Assembly: GCA_016717145.1 (NCBI GenBank)
Contig: JADKGD010000071.1
Location: 186,001 to 250,000 of the forward strand
Source of the DNA: Saprospiraceae bacterium
GTDB taxonomy: Bacteria > Bacteroidota > Bacteroidia > Chitinophagales > Saprospiraceae
Reading direction: 5' to 3'
DNA length: 64,000 bases
Below are positions 40,956 to 50,391 of this stretch, one piece after another; positions within the stretch are counted from its first letter, which is position 1, and each line of letters starts with the position of its first letter. Made by a program: the position numbers and the translations under genes. Under the pieces are notes generated by a model, which was not told the DNA's origin, did no database searches, and worked only from the letters and a program-made list of their open reading frames with translations.

Positions 40956-42029
40956 TTAATAAAGCCCGTCTAATCTTTTACATTCTATGGCCCTGAGCCC
41001 CATGGCACCGCAGGCTTCAACCACTTTATTCAGATTAGCAAATTTTGGATTATTGGTTTGACCTCTCTTATAACGGGTATATATTTGTTGGGCGATCACA
41101 GCAAGCTTCATCATGCCATAGGCATAGTAGAATACTCCATTGCCCGGATCTATGCCGGATTTGGTGGCATATGCATGGAGTAATCCTTCTCGTGATGGGT
41201 TGCCATCCAGCGTCGAAGGACTGAGTTGTATGGCTTGCAACCAATCGGGGTCATCCCGATTTACCCAATAACCTAAACTGCTACCAAGATCCATTAGAGG
41301 ATCTCCAAGTGTACTCATTTCCCAATCTAGCACGGCCAAGATATCATTGGACGAAGGATGTAGGATGAGATTGTCATACTTATAGTCATTGTGAATGAGT
41401 GATGATCTCGATATAAGCGGTATGTGATTGCAAAGCCATTTGGCAAGATTTTCTACCGATGAGATTTCATCCGTTTTTGCATGAAAATATCTCTTAGTCC
41501 ATCCGTCAATTTGCCTTTCCGGATATTGCTCCGGATTACCTAAATCATCCAAACCTATTGATTTGTAATCCAGTTCATGTATATCTACAAAATTACTTAC
41601 AAAATTGTCAAAAATGTTACCCATGGCGGTAGCCGAAGGCAAAAAAGAACTGTCCAACGCAGAGCGTAAAATCCAACCATCAATATGACTCATGACATAA
41701 AAATGGGTACCGATAATCTCATCATTTTCACAAAATAAAATAGGAGCAGGCACCTTACCAAAAGAATGCTGGAGACTGGAAATAATTTTATATTCCCGTT
41801 TCATATCATGACCCGACTTGATTAGCAAGCCTCCTGGTGGCTTACGCAAAACCCAACAAATTCCTTCATTGATAGTAAGCTGATATGTAAGGTTAGAATA
41901 TCCCCCGGAATACTGTCTGATTTCAAGATGTTTAATCTCAAAATCAACCCTTGTTTGGAGAAATTGAACTAAGCCATCAGTATCTATATCGTCTCCTTTC
42001 CTTACTTGACCAGCTTTATTCGTCATCAT
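40956..42029 (-). CDS. Phosphotransferase (APH/ACAD10-11 kinase-like)
   Basis: A 357-residue protein-kinase-like phosphotransferase. It shows the nucleotide-binding start YSGGYSNLTYQLTINEG, the Lys-containing WVLRKPPGGLL, the catalytic loop LIHNDYKYDNLILH (HxDxxxxN) and the Mg-binding VLDWEMSTLGDPLMDLG. This is the form fused to acyl-CoA dehydrogenase in mammalian ACAD10/11, where the kinase domain phosphorylates 4-hydroxyacyl-CoA. The overlapping upstream gene encodes the dehydrogenase, supporting the same role. The exact substrate is inferred. Confidence 0.88.
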   Translation of the reverse strand: MMTNKAGQVRKGDDIDTDGLVQFLQTRVDFEIKHLEIRQYSGGYSNLTYQLTINEGICWVLRKPPGGLLIKSGHDMKREYKIISSLQHSFGKVPAPILFCENDEIIGTHFYVMSHIDGWILRSALDSSFLPSATAMGNIFDNFVSNFVDIHELDYKSIGLDDLGNPEQYPERQIDGWTKRYFHAKTDEISSVENLAKWLCNHIPLISRSSLIHNDYKYDNLILHPSSNDILAVLDWEMSTLGDPLMDLGSSLGYWVNRDDPDWLQAIQLSPSTLDGNPSREGLLHAYATKSGIDPGNGVFYYAYGMMKLAVIAQQIYTRYKRGQTNNPKFANLNKVVEACGAMGLRAIECKRLDGLY

Positions 42030-43237
42030 TATGATTGAAAACCTTTAAGGATTTCTTTTGCAACCCGGCTTTTATGGACTTCGTCCGGTCCGTCATAAAT
42101 CCGTGCTCCTCGCTCATGTCTAAACCACCAGGAAAGTAGTGTATCGTCAGTAATTCCAAGTGCTCCGTGGGCTTGTATCGCTCTATCCAGTACTTTATTT
42201 AAAACATTCGCCACAAAGTATTTGATCATCGAAATTTCGATTTTGGCCTTGTTCTGTCCAAAAGTGTCAATTTTATCTGCAACATCAAGAACCATAAGTC
42301 TTGCCGCATAAATATCTGCTCTGCTCTCTGCAATCCAGTTTTGAATTGTTTGTTTGTCAGATAGCATTAGTCCGGGAGAAATAGTTCTTTTTGACACATA
42401 GGTGCACATCATGCTAAAGGCTCGTTCGCAAATACCTATCCATCTCATACAATGGTGTATCCGTCCGGGGCCGAGTCTTGTTTGTGCTATCGCAAATCCC
42501 GCTCCTTCGGAGCCTAAAATATTATCAACAATTACCTTACAGTTTTTGTATCTGATCTCTGAATGGCTAAAATATCCATATCCTTCATCACCCATAATGG
42601 GTATGTTCCTAACTATATTTAAGCCATTAGTATTCATTGGCACTATAATCTGACTGGCGCGCTGATAAGGATTTGGGTTCGATTCATCAGTTAAAGCCAT
42701 AACAATGGCAAAAGAGGCGCCGTCAGCTGAAGAAGTAAACCATTTATCGCCATTAATGGTGTATTCACCATTTTCCCGGATGGCTGTAGTGCTCATCAGC
42801 AATGGATTGGATCCGGCATTATTAGGTTCTGTCATCGAAAAACAACTTCTTATTTTTCCTTCCAAAAGAGGTTTAAGAAATTTTTCTTTTTGTTGTGCCG
42901 TTCCGAATTCCATAAGGATTTCCATATTACCGGCATCTGGTGCCTGGCAATTAAACACATAATGACCTATTGGGCTCATACCCAATATTTCGCTCACCAT
43001 CCCAAATTGTTTAGTATTCAGCCCCATACCTCCATAAGATACCGGTACTTGAGGACACCATAGTCCCTGGACTTTAACTTCTTCCCGCAATGCGTTAAGT
43101 TTTGGCAAAGCATCCTCCCATTTCATTTTCAAAAGTGCATGATCAATAGGAAAAAGTCGTACTTCGACAAAATTTTTAATCTTCTCCAAAATATCAAAAA
43201 TTACCTGTTGGCTGAGAGATTCAGAATGGTTTGACAT
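42029..43237 (-). CDS. Acyl-CoA dehydrogenase, ACAD10/11-like
   Basis: A 402-residue flavin acyl-CoA dehydrogenase. Features include GNMEILMEFGTAQQKEKFLKPLLEG, the FAD/substrate-binding SCFSMTEPNNAGSNP, WFTSSADGASFAIVMA, and the C-terminal AIQAHGALGITDDTLLSWWFRHERGARIYDGPDEVH. The set of residues near the C-terminus (IYDGPDEVHKSRVAK) is typical of ACAD10/11-like enzymes. Its TAA overlaps the ATG of the kinase gene (TAATG), so the products are probably made in equal amounts. Together they would dehydrate or dehydrogenate 4-hydroxy fatty acyl-CoAs for beta-oxidation. Confidence 0.92.
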   Translation of the reverse strand: MSNHSESLSQQVIFDILEKIKNFVEVRLFPIDHALLKMKWEDALPKLNALREEVKVQGLWCPQVPVSYGGMGLNTKQFGMVSEILGMSPIGHYVFNCQAPDAGNMEILMEFGTAQQKEKFLKPLLEGKIRSCFSMTEPNNAGSNPLLMSTTAIRENGEYTINGDKWFTSSADGASFAIVMALTDESNPNPYQRASQIIVPMNTNGLNIVRNIPIMGDEGYGYFSHSEIRYKNCKVIVDNILGSEGAGFAIAQTRLGPGRIHHCMRWIGICERAFSMMCTYVSKRTISPGLMLSDKQTIQNWIAESRADIYAARLMVLDVADKIDTFGQNKAKIEISMIKYFVANVLNKVLDRAIQAHGALGITDDTLLSWWFRHERGARIYDGPDEVHKSRVAKEILKGFQS

Positions 43238-43290
43238 AGCAATAAATTATACCACCAAAAATACATAAAATTTTATAGCAATTAGGTTAA

Positions 43291-43323
43291 TTGATAAAAG
43301 TTGATGTAACAACATTATATTTG
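43291..43323 (+). promoter_or_regulatory. Promoter of ligA
   Basis: TTG at 43291-43293, 22 bases, then TATATTTG at 43316-43323, an exact TAnnTTTG match, 42 bases upstream of the ligA ATG. Confidence 0.5.
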
Positions 43324-43365
43324 TGATGTGATTTTTTACTTGATCTACCATTAATTTTTACCGAA

Positions 43366-45486
43366 ATGTATCCACCCGAATTTCAAAAAGATTTAATTGA
43401 AAAATCTAAACAATTTCTGCTTGTTCCAGCTACTATTAATGATTTGAAAGGCTTAAGGGAATTACTGATTTTTCATGAATATAAATATTATATTGAGGAC
43501 GATCCCTTGATATCAGATTTCGAGTACGACTTATTGTACAAACAATTGGTCAATATTGAAGAGAAACATCCTGAACTTATTACCATTGATTCGCCAACAC
43601 AAAGAGTTAGTGTTGACTTGAGTAGAGATGCTACTTCAGTGCAGCATACCGTACCTATGCTTTCCCTAGATAATTCTTACAATGAAGACGATCTTAATAG
43701 TTTTGATGCATCTGTAAAAAAATTATGCGGGCTACCAGCTGATACAAATATTGAATATTGTGTAGAACCAAAATTTGACGGGGGAAGTATCGCTCTACTG
43801 TATGAAAATGACATTTTGGTGAGGGCTGCAACAAGGGGTAATGGTGTGTATGGCGAAGAAATGACTCCCAACGCCAAATCCATGCCAAGCATTCCATTGA
43901 AAGCACTGTTTTCATCAAAAGGAATTGTGAAAGTAGAGTTGCGCGGAGAAGCTCTGATTCGAAAAGACCGATTTGAAAAAATGAATAAGGAGCGGGAAAA
44001 AGAAGGTCTTCCTTTATTTGCGAATCCCAGAAATGCAGCCACAGGTGGCCTTAGAACTAAAGATGCCAATGAAACCCGAAAACGTGGACTTGAAGCATTT
44101 ATTTATCAGATTGCATATGCTGAAGATATCATTGGAGAGTCTATATTACCTAAGCTTAAAACCCATTTTTCCGGAATTGAACTATTGGGTAGTTTAGGTT
44201 TTAAAATCCCACATGAAGAAAAAAAAGTTTGCAAAAACATCACTGAAGTACATAATTTTGTCCAATTATGGGCGATAAAAAGAGATGACTTCGGATACGA
44301 AATAGACGGCATGGTCATTAAAGTGAATAACCTGGCCATTCAGGAAAGATGTGGATTTACGGCACACCATCCCAGATGGGCTATGGCTTTTAAATTTAAG
44401 GCAAAACAAGCTACAAGTACGTTGCTTGCTATCGAATATCAGGTTGGAAAAATCGGTTCAATAACACCGGTAGCAAAAATAAAACCGGTACACCTTGCAG
44501 GAGTAACTGTATCTTCAATTTCATTGCATAATGAAGACTTTATTCGTGGGAAAGATCTTAGAATAGGAGATAGCATACTTGTTGAACGTGCTGGCGACGT
44601 CATTCCTTATATTGTAAAATCTTTTCCTGAATTGCGGTCCGGTAAAGAAGAAATCATTCACTTTCCTCAGCTTTGTCCGATAAATTCAACTTCGACACCT
44701 ATAATGCTAATTAAGGAAGAAGGCGAATCAGCATGGCGTTGTCCAACTTGTGTATGTGGAATGCAAGATTTGCAAAAAATGATTTTTCATGTTTCCAAAG
44801 ATGCTATGGATATTGATGGTTTTGGTAAGTCATATGTGGAACGATTTTTTGAAAACGGCTGGCTAAAAGATATGAGTGACTTGTACAATCTTAACTATAA
44901 AGATATAGAAAAGCTGGAAGGCTTTGGTCAACGCTCAGCAGACAAACTTAGAGAATCTGTTGAACAAGCCAAAAGAAATCCAATACAAAGACTTTTATAT
45001 GCCCTGTGTATCCATCATTTTGGTAAGAAGGCTTCAAAGTTAGTAGCCGAACGAATTAATCACGTGCTTGATCTTAAAGACTGGAAACTGGAGCAATATC
45101 TTGAGATTAAAGATATTGGTCCGGTTGTTGCCGAAAATGTCATGGCTTGGTTTTCTAATGAAAGCAATATCAAAATGCTTCAAAGAATGGAAATATACGG
45201 CGTTAATCTCACTCAGACAGAAGAAGACAAACCACTCCTGATATCTGAAGATGGCATTCTATATGGTAAAACAATCTTATTTACGGGTACGCTTATGGCA
45301 ATGGGTCGAAAAGAAGCAGAGGAGTTAGCTTCAAAACATGGTGCAAAAAATATTTCTGCAGTAAGTTCAAATCTAAATATTCTTGTTGTTGGCGAAAACG
45401 CGGGCTCCAAATTGAAAAAAGCCCAAAGCTTAGGTACCGTGCAGATCTTGACAGAAGATGAATTTGTAAGTATGATTAATGGATAA
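43366..45486 (+). CDS. ligA: NAD-dependent DNA ligase
   Basis: A 706-residue LigA that seals nicks in replication and repair using NAD+. The order is: Ia domain (EYKYYIEDDPLISDFEYDLLY), adenylation domain with active-site Lys 136 in CVEPKFDGGS, OB fold, zinc finger, tandem helix-hairpin-helix repeats (DIEKLEGFGQRSADKLRES, LEIKDIGPVVAENVM), and a BRCT domain (GKTILFTGTLMAMGRKEAEELASKHGAK). The zinc finger is unusual: the usual CPxC reads CPIN (44674-44685), so one expected Cys is an Asn, while later cysteines are CPTCVC. It is otherwise full length and likely active. Confidence 0.96.
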   Translation: MYPPEFQKDLIEKSKQFLLVPATINDLKGLRELLIFHEYKYYIEDDPLISDFEYDLLYKQLVNIEEKHPELITIDSPTQRVSVDLSRDATSVQHTVPMLSLDNSYNEDDLNSFDASVKKLCGLPADTNIEYCVEPKFDGGSIALLYENDILVRAATRGNGVYGEEMTPNAKSMPSIPLKALFSSKGIVKVELRGEALIRKDRFEKMNKEREKEGLPLFANPRNAATGGLRTKDANETRKRGLEAFIYQIAYAEDIIGESILPKLKTHFSGIELLGSLGFKIPHEEKKVCKNITEVHNFVQLWAIKRDDFGYEIDGMVIKVNNLAIQERCGFTAHHPRWAMAFKFKAKQATSTLLAIEYQVGKIGSITPVAKIKPVHLAGVTVSSISLHNEDFIRGKDLRIGDSILVERAGDVIPYIVKSFPELRSGKEEIIHFPQLCPINSTSTPIMLIKEEGESAWRCPTCVCGMQDLQKMIFHVSKDAMDIDGFGKSYVERFFENGWLKDMSDLYNLNYKDIEKLEGFGQRSADKLRESVEQAKRNPIQRLLYALCIHHFGKKASKLVAERINHVLDLKDWKLEQYLEIKDIGPVVAENVMAWFSNESNIKMLQRMEIYGVNLTQTEEDKPLLISEDGILYGKTILFTGTLMAMGRKEAEELASKHGAKNISAVSSNLNILVVGENAGSKLKKAQSLGTVQILTEDEFVSMING

Positions 45487-45577
45487 TATCAACTACAATG
45501 TATTAGATTAAATATGTTTATAGTAGTATAATATCTTGGCATTATGATTCTTTAATTTAAAGGAATACCTCTTTTTG

Positions 45578-45601
45578 TTAATTGTCAAATTTGACAATTA
45601 A
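45578..45601. promoter_or_regulatory. 24-nt perfect palindrome upstream of the AIM24-like gene
   Basis: A perfect inverted repeat with half-site TTAATTGTCAAA and no spacer, 74 bases upstream of the ATG at 45675. It is not followed by a T tract, so it does not look like an intrinsic terminator. It could be an operator for a dimeric regulator. Confidence 0.5.
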
Positions 45602-45674
45602 TATTATATGCCCTAAATACATTGATGAAAATACAAAATACCGTAGATTTGACTTTAAATAAGATTAATTAAAT

Positions 45675-46463
45675 ATGCAAAACACACATGATATAGATTT
45701 TAAAATCTATGGAGAAGAAATGCAATATGTAGAAATAGAACTTGATCAAAATGAGACTGTCATTGCAGAACCAGGATCTATGATGATGATGGATGAAGAT
45801 ATCGAAATGAGGACCATATTCGGTGATGGAAGTGAACAAGATCAGGGCTTTTTAGGAAAATTGATGGGAGCAGGTAAAAGGCTTCTCACAGGTGAAAAAT
45901 TATTTATGACAGCCTTCACTCATGTTGGTTCCGGAAAAGCTCAGGTTTCTTTTGCAGCACCATACCCAGGCAAGATAGTTGCCATTGATTTATGTGATTA
46001 TGATGGAAAAATAATTTGTCAAAAAGACGCTTTCCTGTGTGCGGCTCAGGGGACATCAGTAGGAATTGAGTTTTCAAAAAAATTGGGCCGAGGCTTTTTT
46101 GGGGGAGAAGGATTTATTATGCAAAAACTCGAAGGAGATGGATTGGCATTTATGCATGCGGGTGGATATATCACTGAAAAAGTGCTTAAAACTGGTGAAC
46201 ATCTTAGAGTCGACACAGGTTGTCTTGTTGGTTTTACCCAAACAATAGATTATGATATTGTCTTTGTAAAAGGAATTAAAAACATCGTTTTCGGCGGGGA
46301 AGGCCTATTCTTTGCTAGTTTGATTGGGCCTGGAAAAGTATGGATCCAGTCTTTGCCGTTTAGTAGGATGGCTGACAGGATTATGGCAAGTGCTGGAAAT
46401 TATGGTAAAAAAGATGAAGGAAGTGTCTTGGGCGGATTGGGAAATCTTCTGGATGGTGATTGA
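45675..46463 (+). CDS. TIGR00266/AIM24 family protein
   Basis: A 262-residue beta-rich protein of the TIGR00266 (AIM24-like) family. Signature pieces are YVEIELDQNETVIAEPGSMMMMDEDIEM, then LFMTAFTHVGSGKAQVSFAAPYPGKIVAIDL, QKDAFLCAAQGT, and GFTQTIDYDIVFVKGIKN. A glycine-rich tail (EGSVLGGLGNLLDGD) ends it. It has no signal peptide. The family's function is unclear; the eukaryotic relative AIM24 is mitochondrial. It has its own leader with a 24-nt palindrome. The following lipoprotein gene's likely start is 182 bases further on. Confidence 0.9.
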   Translation: MQNTHDIDFKIYGEEMQYVEIELDQNETVIAEPGSMMMMDEDIEMRTIFGDGSEQDQGFLGKLMGAGKRLLTGEKLFMTAFTHVGSGKAQVSFAAPYPGKIVAIDLCDYDGKIICQKDAFLCAAQGTSVGIEFSKKLGRGFFGGEGFIMQKLEGDGLAFMHAGGYITEKVLKTGEHLRVDTGCLVGFTQTIDYDIVFVKGIKNIVFGGEGLFFASLIGPGKVWIQSLPFSRMADRIMASAGNYGKKDEGSVLGGLGNLLDGD

Positions 46464-46645
46464 TACTACACAATTGTTTTATAACAAGATTTACTTCACA
46501 TCATATATTTTTGAATGTATCGATTTTGAAATCAATATTGTACCTGTTTTTTGAGATATTCAAAACTAATACATATCTTTTGCCCCAAATTCAAAATGTA
46601 TATTTACGTTTGCCTAATATTTTAACACTAATAATAACAATTAAA

Positions 46646-49600
46646 ATGCATCTTAACAAAATTTTCATTTCCACATTAATATTGATAATTTGTTTTAGTT
46701 GTAAAAAAGAAGAAAATTCTAAAATAAACAGACCAATTGAACATTGGGTTTTCAGGTCAGTATTGGATTTAAATCCCCGCATGATAACTTTGGCACTTAG
46801 TAAGGATATTTGGGCTTCTTATCATGCTGAAACAGGTTCGCTTTACAAAGCATGGAAAGGTAGCGTTTACTTTGATGGTGCAGTATACACAACTGCTCAT
46901 GGTCCACAACCTATTAGTATTGGAAATAGCTATGTAGAAAATAAATATAAAAACCCATGGTATGTATTGGGTTCAGGAGGTGATACATTACAAACCAAAT
47001 TTAATTATAAAGGACATCGATTTGTTAATGGACAGGTAGAATTAATGTACCAACTAACAGGTGAAAAACTACCGAAACCTATATATATTTATGAGTTTGT
47101 AGACGCTTCTTTATCTGAATCGGGACAACCAATTCTGGAAAGGAGTTTTACAACTCAAAATGTAGCAGAAAATTTTTCAGTTCACCTTGCTTTCAATTTG
47201 AGTTCGATCGTAGATAAAAATAGCATTAAAACGGATGCTAAATTAACCATAAAAAAACAGGAAGAAGTTAAACTGGATGACGTTACTACAGTAAATATTG
47301 ATGGAGATCTCTCATTAAACAGCAACGTAAAAAATTTCTTTAATACTACATTCCTACAAACACCTACGATCGCAAATAAAAATGTGGCTGGTGGTGAATC
47401 CGAAGATGAAGGAAAAGAAAATGCCGGTGGACTACCTGAAGGACTTAAACTGATAGCAAAAAGTGATTGCAAAACCTGTCATAATAAAAATCTTCAAACC
47501 ATTGGACCTTCGTATACTGCAATAGCAAAAAAATATTTGAATTCTCCCTCAAACATCACTATGCTCTCTAATAAAATCAAGTCCGGAGGTTCTGGAGTAT
47601 GGGGCGAACAACAGATGACACCCCATCCCGATTTGGCAGATGAAGATATGCAGGCCATGGTCGGATATATTATGTCTCTTGATAATGACGCAGAAAGTCA
47701 AGAGCCTTCTCCAAGCGAAACAAATACATTAAAAATGGTTGCTTCGTCAGGGCTTAAAGAGGAAGATATGCTTCCAGGTAGTGTTGTAAAAATGTATTCC
47801 ATTCCACCTAATATACAAAAGATGCCATCTATAAAAGCTGGACAAAAACCAAAATATGCTGGTATTCTTACAAATTTTGACAACTTGTCTAGTAGAGATT
47901 TTAAAGACATGAAAGAAAATTTTATGCTTACTGCTACCGGCCACCTTAAAATAGATACAGCTGGAACTTATACATTTCATATATGGAGTGATGATGGGGC
48001 CATCGTTTATGTAGGTGATAAAAAAGTACTGGACAATGATGGGGCCCACGGAACAGAGTTCAAGGAAGTTAGTATCCGGATGACAAAAGGATATTTTCCA
48101 TTTAAAATTGAATATTTCCAAGGTAGTGGAGGTGCCTTTTTATCCTACAATTGGAAGAAACCAGGCGATAAAGACTTTGAAGTCATACCCGCATTTAGTA
48201 TTTATCACAACAAAATCGAGCAGGAAGACCTCAGAGATTATAAACTTCCTATGAGTAGCGTTTCAAAGGTGCCGGGAGACCAATATCCGCTTGTTGATGT
48301 TCACCCCTCATTTGATCTGAGCCAAGCCAGACCAAACGGATTTAAGCCGAAAGTAGGTGGAATGGACTTTAAATCTGATGGTCGACTTGTAGTCAGCACT
48401 TGGGATGCTGCGGGTTCAGTTTATATTTTGAATAATGTAGAAACCGGCGACACAACAAAAATGACCGCTAAGAGAATCGCTTTTGGTTTGGCTGAACCTC
48501 TCGGTGTTAAAATTGTAAATGACACGATTTATGTCATGCAAAAACATGAAATGACCCGGCTTATTGACAATAATGGCGATGATATCATAGATGAATACCA
48601 AACACTTTGCGATGATTGGGGTGTCTCGGCCAATTTCCATGAATTTGGCTTCGGTCTCGTTTATAAAGATGGATACTTTTACGCTACCCTTGCTACAGCA
48701 ATCAATCCCGGAGGAGCAAGCACACAGCCTCAAATTCCGGATCGTGGAAAGGTGGTAAAAGTAAATAAAAATACGGGCGAAACGACATTTGTATCGTCAG
48801 GACTAAGAACACCTAATGGCATCGGAATAGGATATAAAGGCGAAATCTATGTTGCTGATAACCAGGGAGACTGGCTACCATCCTCCAAAATCGTTCATAT
48901 TCGGGACGGAGCATGGTTTGGCTCTCATTCAGTAGATCCGGAAGGAACCAAAGATAAAAAAGAAGATTTACCTGTAGTCTGGCTTCCTCAAGATGAAATC
49001 GGCAATTCTCCTAGCACACCTTTGGCAATTGCTTTAGGACCGTATAAAGGACAAATGATTCATGGAGAAGTCACACATGGTGGGGTCAAACGGGTATTTG
49101 TAGAAGAGATTAACGGTCAGTTTCAGGGATGTGTTTTTAGGTTCATTCAGGGTTTGGAGGCCGGGATAAATCGTATGGTTTGGGGTCCGGATGGTGCATT
49201 ATACGTCGGAGGCATTGGCAATCCCGGCAACTGGGGACAATCCAATAAATTGCATTATGGCCTTCAACGATTAGCATTCAATAATAAATCAACTTTCGAA
49301 ATGTTGGCTGTACGGGCAAAAAGCAATGGGATGGAAATTGAGTTTACAGAGCCCATAAATGATCTTGATGGTTGGAATATAAACAATTATGAAGTTTTAC
49401 AATGGTACTACAAACCAACAATTGACTATGGTGGACCAAAATTGGAAGAACAAAAAATGGTCATTAAGTCTGTTACTTTATCAGATGACAAGAAAAAAGT
49501 TTTTTTAGAAATCAATGGTATTAAGGACAATCATATGATTTATATTCATTTGAAAAAACACTTCATTAGTGAAGCCGGGAGCTCCATTTGGTCAACAGAG

Positions 49601-50338
49601 GCATGGTATACGATGAATCAGGTCCCCAAAAACAATATGGGTATAGTCATAAAGGGACCTTTTGTCTTTGAAAATAACAAATTAACACCACCAGAAATAA
49701 AAGCCGGATGGCAATTGCTTTTTGATGGTAAGTCGACAAAAGGATGGCGAAATTTCAAAAAACAAACGATTGGTAAAAGTTGGGTTATACAGGATGAAGC
49801 CATACATCTTGACGCCAAACCAAATAAGGATGGTCACTGGCAAGCTGCGGATGGTGGAGACATCATTACAGAAAAACCATATGAGAATTATGAGTTCTCA
49901 GTAGATTGGAGAATTGGTACCTGTGGCAATAGCGGTATTATTTTTAATGTTGTCGAAGCTGATAAATACGATTATGTTTGGCAGACGGGTCCTGAAATGC
50001 AAGTATTGGATAATACCTGCCACCCTGATAGCAAGTATGTTAAGCATCGTGCAGGTGATTTATATGATATGATAGCCTGCAAACACCCTACAGTAAAACC
50101 AGCCGGGGAGTGGAACGAAGCTCGTATCAGAAACCTGAATGGTAAACTGGATTTCTGGCTTAATGGATATAATGTTGTATCTTTTACGATGCATGACGAT
50201 ACATGGAAAAAAATGGTTGCAAATAGTAAATTTAAGGATATGCCTGATTTTGGACTGGCAACCGGTGGGCACATTTCCTTGCAGGATCATGGTGATAAAG
50301 TGTGGTATAGAAACATTAAAATCAAACAACTTCATTGA
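46646..50338 (+). CDS. Cytochrome c / PA14 / beta-propeller / DUF1080 fusion lipoprotein
   Basis: A 1230-residue lipoprotein (LIICFSC, Cys 19). Domains in order: an N-terminal beta-rich region to about 250 (HWVFRSVLDLNPRMITLALS); a c-type cytochrome at about 262-350 with CKTCH at 275-279 and a possible Met ligand at 324; a PA14 domain at about 400-505 (FHIWSDDGAIVYVGDKKVLDN); a beta-propeller at about 550-900 resembling sorbosone/glucose-dehydrogenase-like and NHL folds (GLRTPNGIGIGYKGEIYVADN); a linker; and a C-terminal DUF1080 domain at about 1015-1228 (GWQLLFDGKSTKGWR ... GHISLQDHGDKVWYRNIKIK). I use the ATG at 46646, which begins the signal peptide. It probably oxidises and cleaves a glycoside in the periplasm. 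It is followed by an MFS carrier. Confidence 0.88.
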   Translation: MHLNKIFISTLILIICFSCKKEENSKINRPIEHWVFRSVLDLNPRMITLALSKDIWASYHAETGSLYKAWKGSVYFDGAVYTTAHGPQPISIGNSYVENKYKNPWYVLGSGGDTLQTKFNYKGHRFVNGQVELMYQLTGEKLPKPIYIYEFVDASLSESGQPILERSFTTQNVAENFSVHLAFNLSSIVDKNSIKTDAKLTIKKQEEVKLDDVTTVNIDGDLSLNSNVKNFFNTTFLQTPTIANKNVAGGESEDEGKENAGGLPEGLKLIAKSDCKTCHNKNLQTIGPSYTAIAKKYLNSPSNITMLSNKIKSGGSGVWGEQQMTPHPDLADEDMQAMVGYIMSLDNDAESQEPSPSETNTLKMVASSGLKEEDMLPGSVVKMYSIPPNIQKMPSIKAGQKPKYAGILTNFDNLSSRDFKDMKENFMLTATGHLKIDTAGTYTFHIWSDDGAIVYVGDKKVLDNDGAHGTEFKEVSIRMTKGYFPFKIEYFQGSGGAFLSYNWKKPGDKDFEVIPAFSIYHNKIEQEDLRDYKLPMSSVSKVPGDQYPLVDVHPSFDLSQARPNGFKPKVGGMDFKSDGRLVVSTWDAAGSVYILNNVETGDTTKMTAKRIAFGLAEPLGVKIVNDTIYVMQKHEMTRLIDNNGDDIIDEYQTLCDDWGVSANFHEFGFGLVYKDGYFYATLATAINPGGASTQPQIPDRGKVVKVNKNTGETTFVSSGLRTPNGIGIGYKGEIYVADNQGDWLPSSKIVHIRDGAWFGSHSVDPEGTKDKKEDLPVVWLPQDEIGNSPSTPLAIALGPYKGQMIHGEVTHGGVKRVFVEEINGQFQGCVFRFIQGLEAGINRMVWGPDGALYVGGIGNPGNWGQSNKLHYGLQRLAFNNKSTFEMLAVRAKSNGMEIEFTEPINDLDGWNINNYEVLQWYYKPTIDYGGPKLEEQKMVIKSVTLSDDKKKVFLEINGIKDNHMIYIHLKKHFISEAGSSIWSTEAWYTMNQVPKNNMGIVIKGPFVFENNKLTPPEIKAGWQLLFDGKSTKGWRNFKKQTIGKSWVIQDEAIHLDAKPNKDGHWQAADGGDIITEKPYENYEFSVDWRIGTCGNSGIIFNVVEADKYDYVWQTGPEMQVLDNTCHPDSKYVKHRAGDLYDMIACKHPTVKPAGEWNEARIRNLNGKLDFWLNGYNVVSFTMHDDTWKKMVANSKFKDMPDFGLATGGHISLQDHGDKVWYRNIKIKQLH

Positions 50339-50391
50339 CCTGAAATTAAAATTAATTAGTTAATCAATTTATTAAACTTACCTAAATCATC

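Noticed and set aside
45590..45620. A sigma-70-like promoter (TTGACA) inside the palindrome
   Set aside because: The spacing to any TATAAT-like box is wrong and this phylum uses TAnnTTTG elements; the match comes from the palindrome itself.
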